Positions 42,980 through 50,903 of a stretch of DNA of 64,000 nucleotides are shown piece after piece. Every line of letters begins with the position of its first letter. The stretch's first letter is position 1. The position numbers and the translations under genes are program-made. Below the pieces are notes generated by a model. The model was not told where the DNA came from. It saw only the letters and a list, made by a program, of their open reading frames with translations, and did not search any database. The DNA comes from Virgibacillus_F necropolis_A (GTDB lineage: Bacteria; Bacillota; Bacilli; Bacillales; Amphibacillaceae), in NCBI RefSeq assembly GCF_044793635.1, contig NZ_CP084992.1, positions 1,736,001 to 1,800,000 on the forward strand, in the 5' to 3' direction.

Positions 42980-43948
42980 TTAAGGTTCCATGACAAGGTT
43001 TGGTTTCTTTTGCAGACTATGCTCACCATCGATAAACCTTACAGTTCCGCTTTTCGCACGCATAACAACTGTTTGGGTAGTTGCTTTCGTACCTTTGAAT
43101 TGAACGCCTTTTAGTAATTCGCCGTCTGTTACACCTGATGCAGCGAAAATAGCGTCATCTCCACCACAGAAATCATCCATCGTTAACACTTTATCAAAAT
43201 CAGTAACGCCCATTTTCTCACAGCGTTTACGTTCTTCATCATTTGATGGAATTAACTTCCCTTGTAGCTCTCCTCCCAGACACTTCAGTGCTACAGCAGC
43301 TAATACACCCTCTGGAGCTCCTCCGATACCAAATAAAATATCTACACCAGTGTCATCAAAGGCTGTATTCATTGCGCCAGCTACGTCACCATCTGAGATT
43401 AGCTTAATTCTAGCTCCAGCATCACGAATCTCTTCAATTAACTTTGCATGGCGAGGACGATCTAGTACAGTCGCAACTAAGTCTTCTATAGCTTTCCCTT
43501 TTGCTTTTGCTACGATTTGCAGGTTTTCAAGTGTGGAATAGTTAATGTTCACTTTCCCAACAGATTCCGGTCCGACCGCAAGCTTTTGCATATACATGTC
43601 AGGAGCATGTAAAAGGGATCCTTTGTCTGCAATCGCGATAACTGCTAATGCATTCCATGTCCCTTGGGCAACAATATTTGTTCCTTCCAACGGATCAACT
43701 GCAACATCGACGCTTGGGCCAGTTCCAGTTCCAAGCTTTTCACCGATGTATAACATTGGTGCTTCGTCCATTTCTCCTTCACCAATAACAACTGTTCCTT
43801 GCATCGGGATTGTATCAAAAACATCACGCATAGCAGATGTTGCTGCATCATCAGCTTCATCTTTCTTTCCTCTTCCCATCCAACGAGCTGAGGACAATGC
43901 AGCAGCTTCCGTTACACGAACTATTTCCATGGTCAAACTTCTTTCCAT
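42980..43948 (-). CDS. glpX: Fructose-1,6-bisphosphatase class II
   Basis: 322 residues. Gluconeogenic hydrolysis of fructose 1,6-bisphosphate. Family signatures: GEGEMDEAPMLYIGE, VDVAVDPLEGTN and FGIGGAPEGVLAAVAL. AGGGAGAG precedes the ATG. Adjacent to murAB, tal and fbaA as in B. subtilis. Confidence 0.96.
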   Translation of the reverse strand: MERSLTMEIVRVTEAAALSSARWMGRGKKDEADDAATSAMRDVFDTIPMQGTVVIGEGEMDEAPMLYIGEKLGTGTGPSVDVAVDPLEGTNIVAQGTWNALAVIAIADKGSLLHAPDMYMQKLAVGPESVGKVNINYSTLENLQIVAKAKGKAIEDLVATVLDRPRHAKLIEEIRDAGARIKLISDGDVAGAMNTAFDDTGVDILFGIGGAPEGVLAAVALKCLGGELQGKLIPSNDEERKRCEKMGVTDFDKVLTMDDFCGGDDAIFAASGVTDGELLKGVQFKGTKATTQTVVMRAKSGTVRFIDGEHSLQKKPNLVMEP

Positions 43949-44037
43949 GATAAATTCTCTCCCTCATATTATGTATTTGGTAATTTATCAGAATTAACAA
44001 CAACACCTGACCTAGAAAATAGGCCAGGGATGAATTA

Positions 44038-45324
44038 TTAGGAATTCTGAAATTGCTCTACCTCATGATCTGACATTTCTTCACGCCATACTTTTGCACC
44101 TAGGCTGATTAATTTGTCTGTGATCTTTTCATAGCCACGATCAATATGCTCTAGACCAGTGATTTCAGTAACTCCGTTTGCCATAAGTCCAGCAATTATT
44201 AAGGCTGCTCCAGCGCGCAAATCTGATGCTTTTACGCGGGCACCCTCAAGCTGAACAGGTCCGGATACAATTGCTGATCCACCTTCAACTTTGATTATAG
44301 CATTCATTCTTCTTAATTCGTCAATATGCTTTAAGCGAGCAGAATAAATAGTATCCGTTACTACGCCTGTATTAACCGCCTTCGTTAATAATGTGGTAAA
44401 CGGTTGTTGTAAATCAGTCGGAAAACCTGGGTAGACCAGCGTTTTTATATCAACACTTTTCAATGGACCCCTTGGGGCTATTAAAAGTTGTTCATCACTT
44501 TCCTCAACCGTTACACCCATTTCACGAAGTTTTGCCAAAACAGACTCTAGATGTTGCGGGATCACGTTATCAATGATCACTTCACTACCAGCTGCTGCAG
44601 CCGCAATTGCATATGTTCCAGCCTCAATTCGATCTGGAATAATCGTATGTGTACAACCATGGAGTGAATCCACTCCTTCAATACGAATTACGTCAGTCCC
44701 AACACCTTTAATCTTTGCACCCATATTGGTTAACAATGTGGCAACATCAATTATTTCTGGCTCTTTAGCTGCATTTTCAATGACTGTTCTACCTTTTGCC
44801 TTAACTGCTGCGAGCATAATATTAATCGTTGCGCCAACACTGGAAACATCAAGGTATATACGTGCGCCAGTCAGTTCTTTTGCCCGTATATAGATAGCTC
44901 CTTGTTCATTCGTAACCTCTGCTCCAAGCGCTTCAAAACCCTTAATATGCTGATCAATTGGTCGAGGTCCTAAATGACAGCCACCTGGCAAGCCAATAAC
45001 AGCTTGATTAAACTTTCCTAACATTGCCCCCATAAAATAATAGGATGCACGTAGTTTCTTAACCTTACCATTTGGTAATGGCATTGAAATCATGTGTTCA
45101 GGGTCGATACTCACCTTTTGACCATCCCATTCGACTTTCCCACCGATTTCTTCAAGTAAGTCTCCAAGGGTGTAAACGTCAGAGATTTCTGGTAACCCCT
45201 CAATCGTTACGTTTGAATCAGCCAAAATGGCAGCAGGCAAAAGTGCAACTGCACTATTTTTCGCACCACTAACTCGAACTTTACCTTTTAAAAGATTTCC
45301 GCCTTCAACTAACATTTTTTGCAT
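44038..45324 (-). CDS. murAB: UDP-N-acetylglucosamine 1-carboxyvinyltransferase 2
   Basis: 428 residues, second MurA enzyme. Catalytic C116 in LPGGCHLGPRPID and the lysine in SGAKNSAVAL. The segment PNGKVKKLRASYYFMGAMLG is that of MurAB/MurZ rather than MurAA. Position between fbaA/tal and glpX is conserved. Both this and murAA keep cysteine at the fosfomycin target site. Confidence 0.95.
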   Translation of the reverse strand: MQKMLVEGGNLLKGKVRVSGAKNSAVALLPAAILADSNVTIEGLPEISDVYTLGDLLEEIGGKVEWDGQKVSIDPEHMISMPLPNGKVKKLRASYYFMGAMLGKFNQAVIGLPGGCHLGPRPIDQHIKGFEALGAEVTNEQGAIYIRAKELTGARIYLDVSSVGATINIMLAAVKAKGRTVIENAAKEPEIIDVATLLTNMGAKIKGVGTDVIRIEGVDSLHGCTHTIIPDRIEAGTYAIAAAAAGSEVIIDNVIPQHLESVLAKLREMGVTVEESDEQLLIAPRGPLKSVDIKTLVYPGFPTDLQQPFTTLLTKAVNTGVVTDTIYSARLKHIDELRRMNAIIKVEGGSAIVSGPVQLEGARVKASDLRAGAALIIAGLMANGVTEITGLEHIDRGYEKITDKLISLGAKVWREEMSDHEVEQFQNS

Positions 45325-45540
45325 TTAGATACCCCTCTTTTCGAGGTTGTTCAAATATTATTGAACACTCATGTTTGATTTGTTGATCTTAGGTTGCACA
45401 ATTTTTCCAAATTCATTCTAATAAATTCCTGTTTTTGGTAAGTTTTAATACCTAAAATGGAACAGAGCTTACATTCCAGGCTGTTAGAATAAATCTAGAA
45501 GGTTTTTAAGCGTGAAGCAAACAGCCAACCCTAAATATCG
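45325..45540. other. Gap murAB-tal, left part
   Basis: murAB leader; no gene or terminator identified. Followed by the array and repeat listed next. Confidence 0.45.
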
Positions 45541-45660
45541 GCCATTTGAAACCAATATCTGCCAATTTACCAATATATCTGCTGATTTTGAAAAATAACC
45601 GCCATTAATCAGATATATCCGCCAATCAGCAAATATATCAGCAAATTGAGTTTTAAACCG
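45541..45660. repeat. Degenerate tandem array, exact 20-bp period, 6 units
   Basis: GCCATT, GCCAAT, GCTGAT, GCCATT, GCCAAT and GCAAAT begin at 45541, 45561, 45581, 45601, 45621 and 45641, mostly preceded by ATATC or ATAAC(C). Confidence 0.9.
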
Positions 45661-45812
45661 ACAGTCGCCTTCGCTTTTCCTTGTCTAGCTATGGCTCCTA
45701 GCGACTAGCAAATAGTTAGTCCTGATGAACGTACGTGAAATTCGACGTACTTTTCACATTCCTATCTATTTGTACGTCACTGAGGCAAGCCCACTTCGCT
45801 TTTCTTATTTAT
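45660..45812. repeat. Dispersed repeat after tal
   Basis: Shares TCGCCTTCGCTTTT, TGGCTCCTAGCGACTAGC, AAATAGTTAGTCCTGATGAA and TCTATTTGTACGTCACTG with copies at 41.2, 50.7 and 58.2 kb. An inner stem TACGTGAAATTCGACGTA is visible. Ends beside the tal stop. Confidence 0.72.
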
Positions 45813-46440
45813 TCCAGTCTGCTAAGAATTTTTCAATTCCTTGGTCTGTTAATGGATGTTTCACTAATTGACCTAGAACTTTATATGGAATTGTTGCAAT
45901 GTGTGCACCATTTAGTGCTGCATCAGTCACATGTAGAGGATGTCTGATTGATGCTGCAATAATTTCTGTATCAATACCGTGACGGTCAAAGATTCCAGCA
46001 ATGGTTGCAACTAGATCCATTCCGTTTTGTCCGATATCATCAAGACGGCCTAGGAATGGTGAAACGTATGAAGCACCTGCACGAGCAGCTAAAAGTGCTT
46101 GGTTTGCGTTAAATATTAAGGTTACATTTGTTTTAATATTCAAGTCACTGAATGCTTTAACAGCTTTTAGTCCTTCAAGTGTCATCGGTACTTTTACCGT
46201 GATGTTAGGTGCAATAGTTGCTAATTCTTTACCTTCTTCAATCATACCTTCTGCATCTTCCGCAATTACTTCTGCACTAACAGATCCAGAAACTTCTTCT
46301 GTAATTTCTTTTAAACGCTCATGGAAAGATACGCCTTCTTTTGCAACTAGGCTTGGGTTTGTCGTTACACCAGCTAAAACACCCAATGCATTAGCGGAAC
46401 GGATATCATCAATATTTGCTGTATCAATAAAAAATTTCAT
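45805..46440 (-). CDS. tal: Transaldolase (TalB-like small form)
   Basis: 211 residues, TIM barrel. MKFFIDTANIDDIRSANALGVLAGVTTNPSL and the Schiff-base lysine in NIKTNVTLIF are those of the transaldolase/fructose-6-phosphate aldolase subfamily; neighbouring fbaA and glpX favour a pentose phosphate role. GGGG lies 8 nt before the ATG. Confidence 0.93.
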   Translation of the reverse strand: MKFFIDTANIDDIRSANALGVLAGVTTNPSLVAKEGVSFHERLKEITEEVSGSVSAEVIAEDAEGMIEEGKELATIAPNITVKVPMTLEGLKAVKAFSDLNIKTNVTLIFNANQALLAARAGASYVSPFLGRLDDIGQNGMDLVATIAGIFDRHGIDTEIIAASIRHPLHVTDAALNGAHIATIPYKVLGQLVKHPLTDQGIEKFLADWNK

Positions 46441-46526
46441 ATACTATTTCCCCACTCTCATACGTTGTTTTTTATCTTCTGCCCAGGTCTTAAGCGGAAA
46501 CCCCTGTCGCCAATAATCGACACTGC

Positions 46527-47390
46527 TTAAGCTTGGTTAGATGAACCAAATTCGCGCATTTTGCCAATAACTGTTTCTTTAATAGCGTCACGTCCAGGTC
46601 CCATGTATTTTCTTGGATCATACTGTTCTGGTTGTTCAGCTAATACTTCGCGAATTTTTTTCGCTTGTGCTATTTGGTTTTCCGTATTTACATTAATTTT
46701 TGCGCTACCTAATGAAATCGCGCGTTTAATATCATTTGTTGGAATGCCTGTACCACCATGCAATACAAGTGGGACATTTGTAAGGTTCATTACTTCTTCC
46801 ATGCGATCAAATCCAAGGTTTGGTTCACCTTTGTATGGTCCATGAACAGATCCTAACGCTGGAGCAAAGCAATCAACATTTGTTTCTTTAACTAGTCTTT
46901 CACATTCTGATGGGATTGCGTATGCTGCTTCTGCATCTTCAACAATTAAATCGTCTTCTTGTCCACCAACACGGCCAAGTTCTGCTTCTACAGAAACACC
47001 ATTGATGTGTGCTAATTCTACTACTTTTTTAGTTAAGGCAATGTTGTCATCCAGTGGATCATGTGATGCGTCAATCATAACAGATGTAAATCCTGCTTGA
47101 ATTGCTTGGGCACATTTTTCAAAGCTTGAACCATGGTCGAGATGAATTGCGACAGGAACAGTAGTCCCGTATTCTTCCATAAGTGCTTTAACCATCGCTA
47201 CAACTACTTTAAAGCCACCCATATATCTAGCCGCACCCTCCGAAACTCCTAAAATTACTGGAGATTTCTCTTCTTCAGCAGCCTGAAGAATTGCTTGTGC
47301 GTATTCCATATTATTTACATTGAATTGACCAACTGCATAACTATTTTCTTTGCCCGTCTCGAGCATTTCTTTCATTGATACTAATGGCAT
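46527..47390 (-). CDS. fbaA: Class II fructose-bisphosphate aldolase
   Basis: 287 residues. Zinc-dependent cleavage of fructose 1,6-bisphosphate. Metal ligands in HLDHGSSFE, the family segments GHVGGQEDD-like (RVGGQEDDL), VHGPYKGEPNLGF and LHGGTGIP are present. GGAGGA precedes the ATG. Upstream of tal with an 86-bp gap lacking a terminator, so likely one transcript. Confidence 0.96.
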   Translation of the reverse strand: MPLVSMKEMLETGKENSYAVGQFNVNNMEYAQAILQAAEEEKSPVILGVSEGAARYMGGFKVVVAMVKALMEEYGTTVPVAIHLDHGSSFEKCAQAIQAGFTSVMIDASHDPLDDNIALTKKVVELAHINGVSVEAELGRVGGQEDDLIVEDAEAAYAIPSECERLVKETNVDCFAPALGSVHGPYKGEPNLGFDRMEEVMNLTNVPLVLHGGTGIPTNDIKRAISLGSAKINVNTENQIAQAKKIREVLAEQPEQYDPRKYMGPGRDAIKETVIGKMREFGSSNQA

Positions 47391-47522
47391 GAAAAAATCC
47401 TCCTCTTAGATGAGTCCGATCACCTATTAATTTAATTTAGCTACAGTATTAGAATACCAATTAGAGCATCAAGTCGCAACAAAAGAGTGCAAATGTAAGA
47501 TTACGCTATTTACCCCAATTTT

Positions 47523-47882
47523 CTACTTTACGATTTCATTAACAATATCGCATACTTCCATGATATTAAATGGTTTAGCCATTACTTGCTTGACCAACGT
47601 ACACGACTCCGCCTCTTGCATTGCTTCTTCCGCTAATCCGCTCATTAAAATAGCGGGAAGGATTATTTTTTCGCTTTCCATTTGATGAAGGACTTGTATC
47701 CCATCCATGATTGGTAGTTTGTAATCTAACATAATTAAATCAAAAGTAGACGTATGAATATGATCTAAAGCTTCTTTTCCTGTATTAGCTGTTGTTACTT
47801 GATACCCTTCATTTGTGAATACTTCATCTAGTAAAAAACGAATACCAGGCTGATCATCTACAACTAAAATATGCTTTCTCAT
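47523..47882 (-). CDS. spo0F: Sporulation phosphorelay response regulator Spo0F
   Basis: 119 residues, receiver domain only. Acidic pocket D9/D10, phospho-acceptor D53 (MLDYKLPIMDG), S81 and K103 (MAKPF). It passes phosphate from sensor kinases to Spo0B. Conserved place between pyrG and fbaA. The ribosome site AAGG is 14 nt from the ATG. Confidence 0.95.
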   Translation of the reverse strand: MRKHILVVDDQPGIRFLLDEVFTNEGYQVTTANTGKEALDHIHTSTFDLIMLDYKLPIMDGIQVLHQMESEKIILPAILMSGLAEEAMQEAESCTLVKQVMAKPFNIMEVCDIVNEIVK

Positions 47883-47935
47883 CTCGTATATTCAAACCTT
47901 CCTTTATTCTCTTTAAGTCGGTTGCCCTATTACCA

Positions 47936-47964
47936 CATTTCTCTATAATGTATAATTATTCCTG
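47936..47964 (-). promoter_or_regulatory. Candidate sigma-H promoter of spo0F
   Basis: Minus strand CAGGAATAA (47956-47964), 11-bp spacer, AGAGAAATG (47936-47944), compared with RNAGGAWWW-N11/12-RNNGAATWW. A 6-of-7 Spo0A-box match (TTCGACG) lies at 47995-48001. B. subtilis spo0F has both. Confidence 0.4.
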
Positions 47965-48011
47965 CTTTTTCGCATAAAAAACTAGTGCCAAAATTTCGAC
48001 GGCATCTATCC

Positions 48012-48047
48012 GACAAAACCCGCATTCTAGTTAGGTGCGGGTTTGTC
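48012..48047 (-). terminator. Terminator of pyrG
   Basis: Minus-strand stem GACAAACCCGCA / TGCGGGTTTTGTC 8 nt after the pyrG stop. Confidence 0.85.
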
Positions 48048-48054
48048 AGCTATA

Positions 48055-49668
48055 TTATTTGTTATTTTTAGTCATGTCTACAACCGCACCAATAAATCCT
48101 TTAAATAAAGATTGTGGGTTCGTTGGGCGTGATTTAAATTCTGGATGAAATTGGCATGCAACAAACCATGGATGATCGGTTACTTCAATCGTTTCAATTA
48201 AACGGCCATCAGGACTGGTTCCTGAAAAAATAAACCCGTTATCTTCCATTTGTTGTCTAAAATCATTGTTAAATTCAAAACGATGACGATGACGCTCATA
48301 CACCAAGTCTTCATTACCGTATGCTTCTTTTGTTTTTGTTCCATCTTGTAATTTACAAGGGTAAATACCAAGTCTCAGTGTCCCACCAAGATCTGATATA
48401 TTTTTTTGTTCTGGTAATAAATCAATGATCGGGTATGGCGTGTTTGGATCTATTTCCGCAGAATGTGCACCATCTAAGTTTAGTACATTTCGTGCAAATT
48501 CGACCGTTGCAAGCTGCATTCCGAGACAGATACCAAAGAATGGTATATTGTTCTCACGAGCATAGCGAACCGCTTCAATTTTACCTTCAATTCCACGATC
48601 TCCAAATCCACCTGGTACAATTATTCCATCAACACGGGATAACTCTTGTTTAATGGTTTCCTTATCTAGTTTCTCTGCATTAATCCAATGAACCGTTACA
48701 TCAGTGTCATAAGGATACCCTGCATGTTTTAAAGCTTCTACAACTGATAGATATGCATCAGGTAACTCTACATATTTTCCGACTAATCCTATTGTAACGG
48801 TTTTCGATAAATGACGAACTTTATTTACCAATTCCTTCCACTCAACCATATCTGCTGGTTGACATGCTAATCCGAAGTGATCGCAAGCTAATTGATCTAA
48901 TTGTTGCTCCTGTAAAGCAATAGGAACTTGATACAGAATATCTGCATCACGCATTTCAATAACTGCTTGTTCGTTTATATCACAGAATAACGCAATTTTT
49001 TCTTTCATATCCTTACTAATTGGTAGCTCCGTTCGCAATACTATAGCATCAGGTTGGATACCTAATGATCGCAATTCTTTCACACTATGCTGGGTAGGCT
49101 TTGTCTTCATTTCACCTGCAGCTTTGATATAAGGAACCAGTGTACAATGAATGTACATAACATGTTCACGGCCAATGTCACTTTTAATTTGACGTATTGC
49201 TTCTAAAAACGGTAGAGATTCGATGTCCCCAACCGTTCCTCCAATTTCTGTGATAACTACGTCAGCCTTTGTAGCTTGACCAGCACGATAAACCTGTTCC
49301 TTAATTTCATTTGTAATGTGCGGAATTACCTGAACTGTTCCACCTAAGTAGTCCCCGCGACGCTCTTTTTTAATAACACTAGAGTACACCTTACCTGTGG
49401 TGATATTGCTATATTTATTCAAGTTAATATCGATGAAACGCTCATAGTGACCAAGGTCAAGGTCGGTCTCTGCGCCATCTTCTGTTACAAAAACTTCACC
49501 ATGCTGATATGGACTCATTGTTCCAGGATCAACGTTAATGTATGGATCAAATTTTTGAATAGTTACCTTCAGTCCGCGATTTTTTAACAAACGGCCTAAA
49601 GATGCTGCTGTAATTCCTTTACCCAACGATGAAACTACACCGCCAGTTACGAAAATGTATTTAGTCAC
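48055..49668 (-). CDS. pyrG: CTP synthase
   Basis: 537 residues. Makes CTP from UTP, ATP and glutamine. Synthetase domain (MTKYIFVTGGVVSSLGKG, KFDPYINVDPGTMSPYQHGEVFVTEDGAETDLDLGHYER region) and class I glutaminase domain with the cysteine in FFGICLGMQLA and histidine in CQFHPEF. The GTG at 49668 follows GAGGGA; upstream in-frame codons lack homology. Expression is probably CTP-controlled through the leader described next. Confidence 0.97.
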   Translation of the reverse strand: MTKYIFVTGGVVSSLGKGITAASLGRLLKNRGLKVTIQKFDPYINVDPGTMSPYQHGEVFVTEDGAETDLDLGHYERFIDINLNKYSNITTGKVYSSVIKKERRGDYLGGTVQVIPHITNEIKEQVYRAGQATKADVVITEIGGTVGDIESLPFLEAIRQIKSDIGREHVMYIHCTLVPYIKAAGEMKTKPTQHSVKELRSLGIQPDAIVLRTELPISKDMKEKIALFCDINEQAVIEMRDADILYQVPIALQEQQLDQLACDHFGLACQPADMVEWKELVNKVRHLSKTVTIGLVGKYVELPDAYLSVVEALKHAGYPYDTDVTVHWINAEKLDKETIKQELSRVDGIIVPGGFGDRGIEGKIEAVRYARENNIPFFGICLGMQLATVEFARNVLNLDGAHSAEIDPNTPYPIIDLLPEQKNISDLGGTLRLGIYPCKLQDGTKTKEAYGNEDLVYERHRHRFEFNNDFRQQMEDNGFIFSGTSPDGRLIETIEVTDHPWFVACQFHPEFKSRPTNPQSLFKGFIGAVVDMTKNNK

Positions 49669-49732
49669 GTTGCATCCCTCTTTCCTATACCTTATCATTT
49701 CAAACTTTAGAAATAATATTTCTAATAAAACA

Positions 49733-49826
49733 AGAAAAGCGCTCCCCCACTATTCAGGGGGAACGCTTTGTAAATGTAAATTCAAGAGCCCAATAAAAAT
49801 TGTAGCATACGGGTCAAAAAAGTCAA
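49733..49826 (-). promoter_or_regulatory. pyrG promoter and CTP-sensing attenuator leader
   Basis: Minus strand: -35 TTGACT (49821-49826), 16-bp spacer, -10 TACAAT (49799-49804), then the likely start GGGCTC at 49791. A hairpin AGCGTTCCCCCT / AGGGGGAGCGCT (49738-49767) with a T run follows about 25 nt later. In B. subtilis pyrG the transcript starts GGGCUC, and when CTP is scarce extra G residues are added that pair with the C-rich arm and block the terminator. All parts are present here. Confidence 0.82.
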
Positions 49827-49837
49827 GTGTACTTGTG

Positions 49838-50326
49838 CTATTTTTGATCCTCTTCGTCATCGTCGTCTTCGTCATCATCGAAGTCATCTTCGTCATCAAA
49901 ATCATCTTCATCTTCGTCTAAATTGTCTAAATCATCATCTAATTCTTCGATATCATCTTCAACAATATCCAACTCTTCTTCATCTTCTTCAAAGTCATCT
50001 TTTTTCTTTTTAGCTTTTTTCTTTACTGGTTTCTTTTTCTTAGGAGCTGCTTTAACTTCTTCATCACGTTGGTCAACTGAATACCAAGTTTTTAATCCCC
50101 ATAAATTAGAGCCAGTTGTCATAAAACGGCCATCAATATTCAAATCTGTATAAAACTGTGTAATATTCGATTCTTTTTCTTTCTCACTAAATCCTTTTAA
50201 ATCTGCAATTTTTTTGAAAATATCTCTAAAGTCCATTGCCTTCTTTTTATCCAATAAAATTAAATTTGCTAATTCAATCATGGACATTTTAGAGATCTCC
50301 TCGTGGCTATATTTTTTCAAGCTCAC
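49838..50326 (-). CDS. rpoE: RNA polymerase delta subunit
   Basis: 162 residues: an N-terminal winged-helix HARE-type domain (about 1-90, IELANLILLDKKKAMDFRDI, GRFMTTGSNLWGLKTWY) then a lysine-rich patch and a highly acidic tail from about residue 108. It displaces nucleic acids from RNA polymerase and aids recycling. The start is GTG, 9 nt after GGGAG. Confidence 0.95.
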   Translation of the reverse strand: MSLKKYSHEEISKMSMIELANLILLDKKKAMDFRDIFKKIADLKGFSEKEKESNITQFYTDLNIDGRFMTTGSNLWGLKTWYSVDQRDEEVKAAPKKKKPVKKKAKKKKDDFEEDEEELDIVEDDIEELDDDLDNLDEDEDDFDDEDDFDDDEDDDDEEDQK

Positions 50327-50435
50327 GGTAATGCACTCCCTTTATATGTAAAATTATTAGTTAATATTTTCTTATTCCGATAACCATACCATACATTATA
50401 AACAAATCTATACCAAATATGCTAGAGAAATACAC
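50327..50435. other. rpoE promoter region
   Basis: A TATAAT hexamer lies on the minus strand near 50382-50387, with no good -35. No gene in the whole gap 50327-50903. Confidence 0.4.
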
Positions 50436-50475
50436 AAAAAAGTTGAGAAAACACATATGTTTTTCTCAACTTTTA
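50436..50475. terminator. Bidirectional terminator between icmF and rpoE
   Basis: AGTTGAGAAAAAC-type arms (50441-50471) form a long A/T-rich stem with T runs on both strands. Confidence 0.75.
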
Positions 50476-50570
50476 AAATTAATCAATATTTTGTACTCGT
50501 AAAAAACCAAAACATTTCATTTGCCAGTTACGGCTATTTAATAAAAAACCGATTGTAACTAGCAACCCAA

Positions 50571-50636
50571 ATACTTATATCCGCCGTTTTGAAGATTTAT
50601 TAGCCATTCCATGAATATATCCGCCATTCGCCTGCC
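50571..50636. repeat. Short 20-bp-period array, 3 units
   Basis: CCGCCG, TAGCCA and CCGCCA begin at 50581, 50601 and 50621, each preceded by TTATAT, TTTAT or ATATAT. Confidence 0.7.
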
Positions 50637-50900
50637 TGCGCTTTTCTCTCTGGCTAGCTTCGGCTCCTAGCGACTAGCAGATAGTTGGTCCTGATGAAAT
50701 GTACGGTAAATTCGCCGTACTTTCACAGTCCCATCTATCTGTACGTCGCTGACCAGTCGCCTACGCTTTTCTCTTCTGGCTAGCTGCGTGGGCTAGCGGC
50801 TCGAGGCATAGTCAATAGACACTCCGAGAACAAAAGACCGTGTTCTCTTCGGTCTCTTGTCTATGCTTTTCGCCGCTGGGCAAGCCCACTCCGCCTTTCT
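50636..50900. repeat. Double dispersed repeat after icmF
   Basis: Two adjoining copies: 50636-50775 is the GGCTCCTAGCGACTAGC type; 50776-50900 has outer ends CTAGCGGC..GCCGCTGG, an inner stem GGCATAG/CTATGCT and another GAGAACA..TGTTCTC. It reaches the icmF stop. Confidence 0.7.
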
Positions 50901-50903
50901 TTA

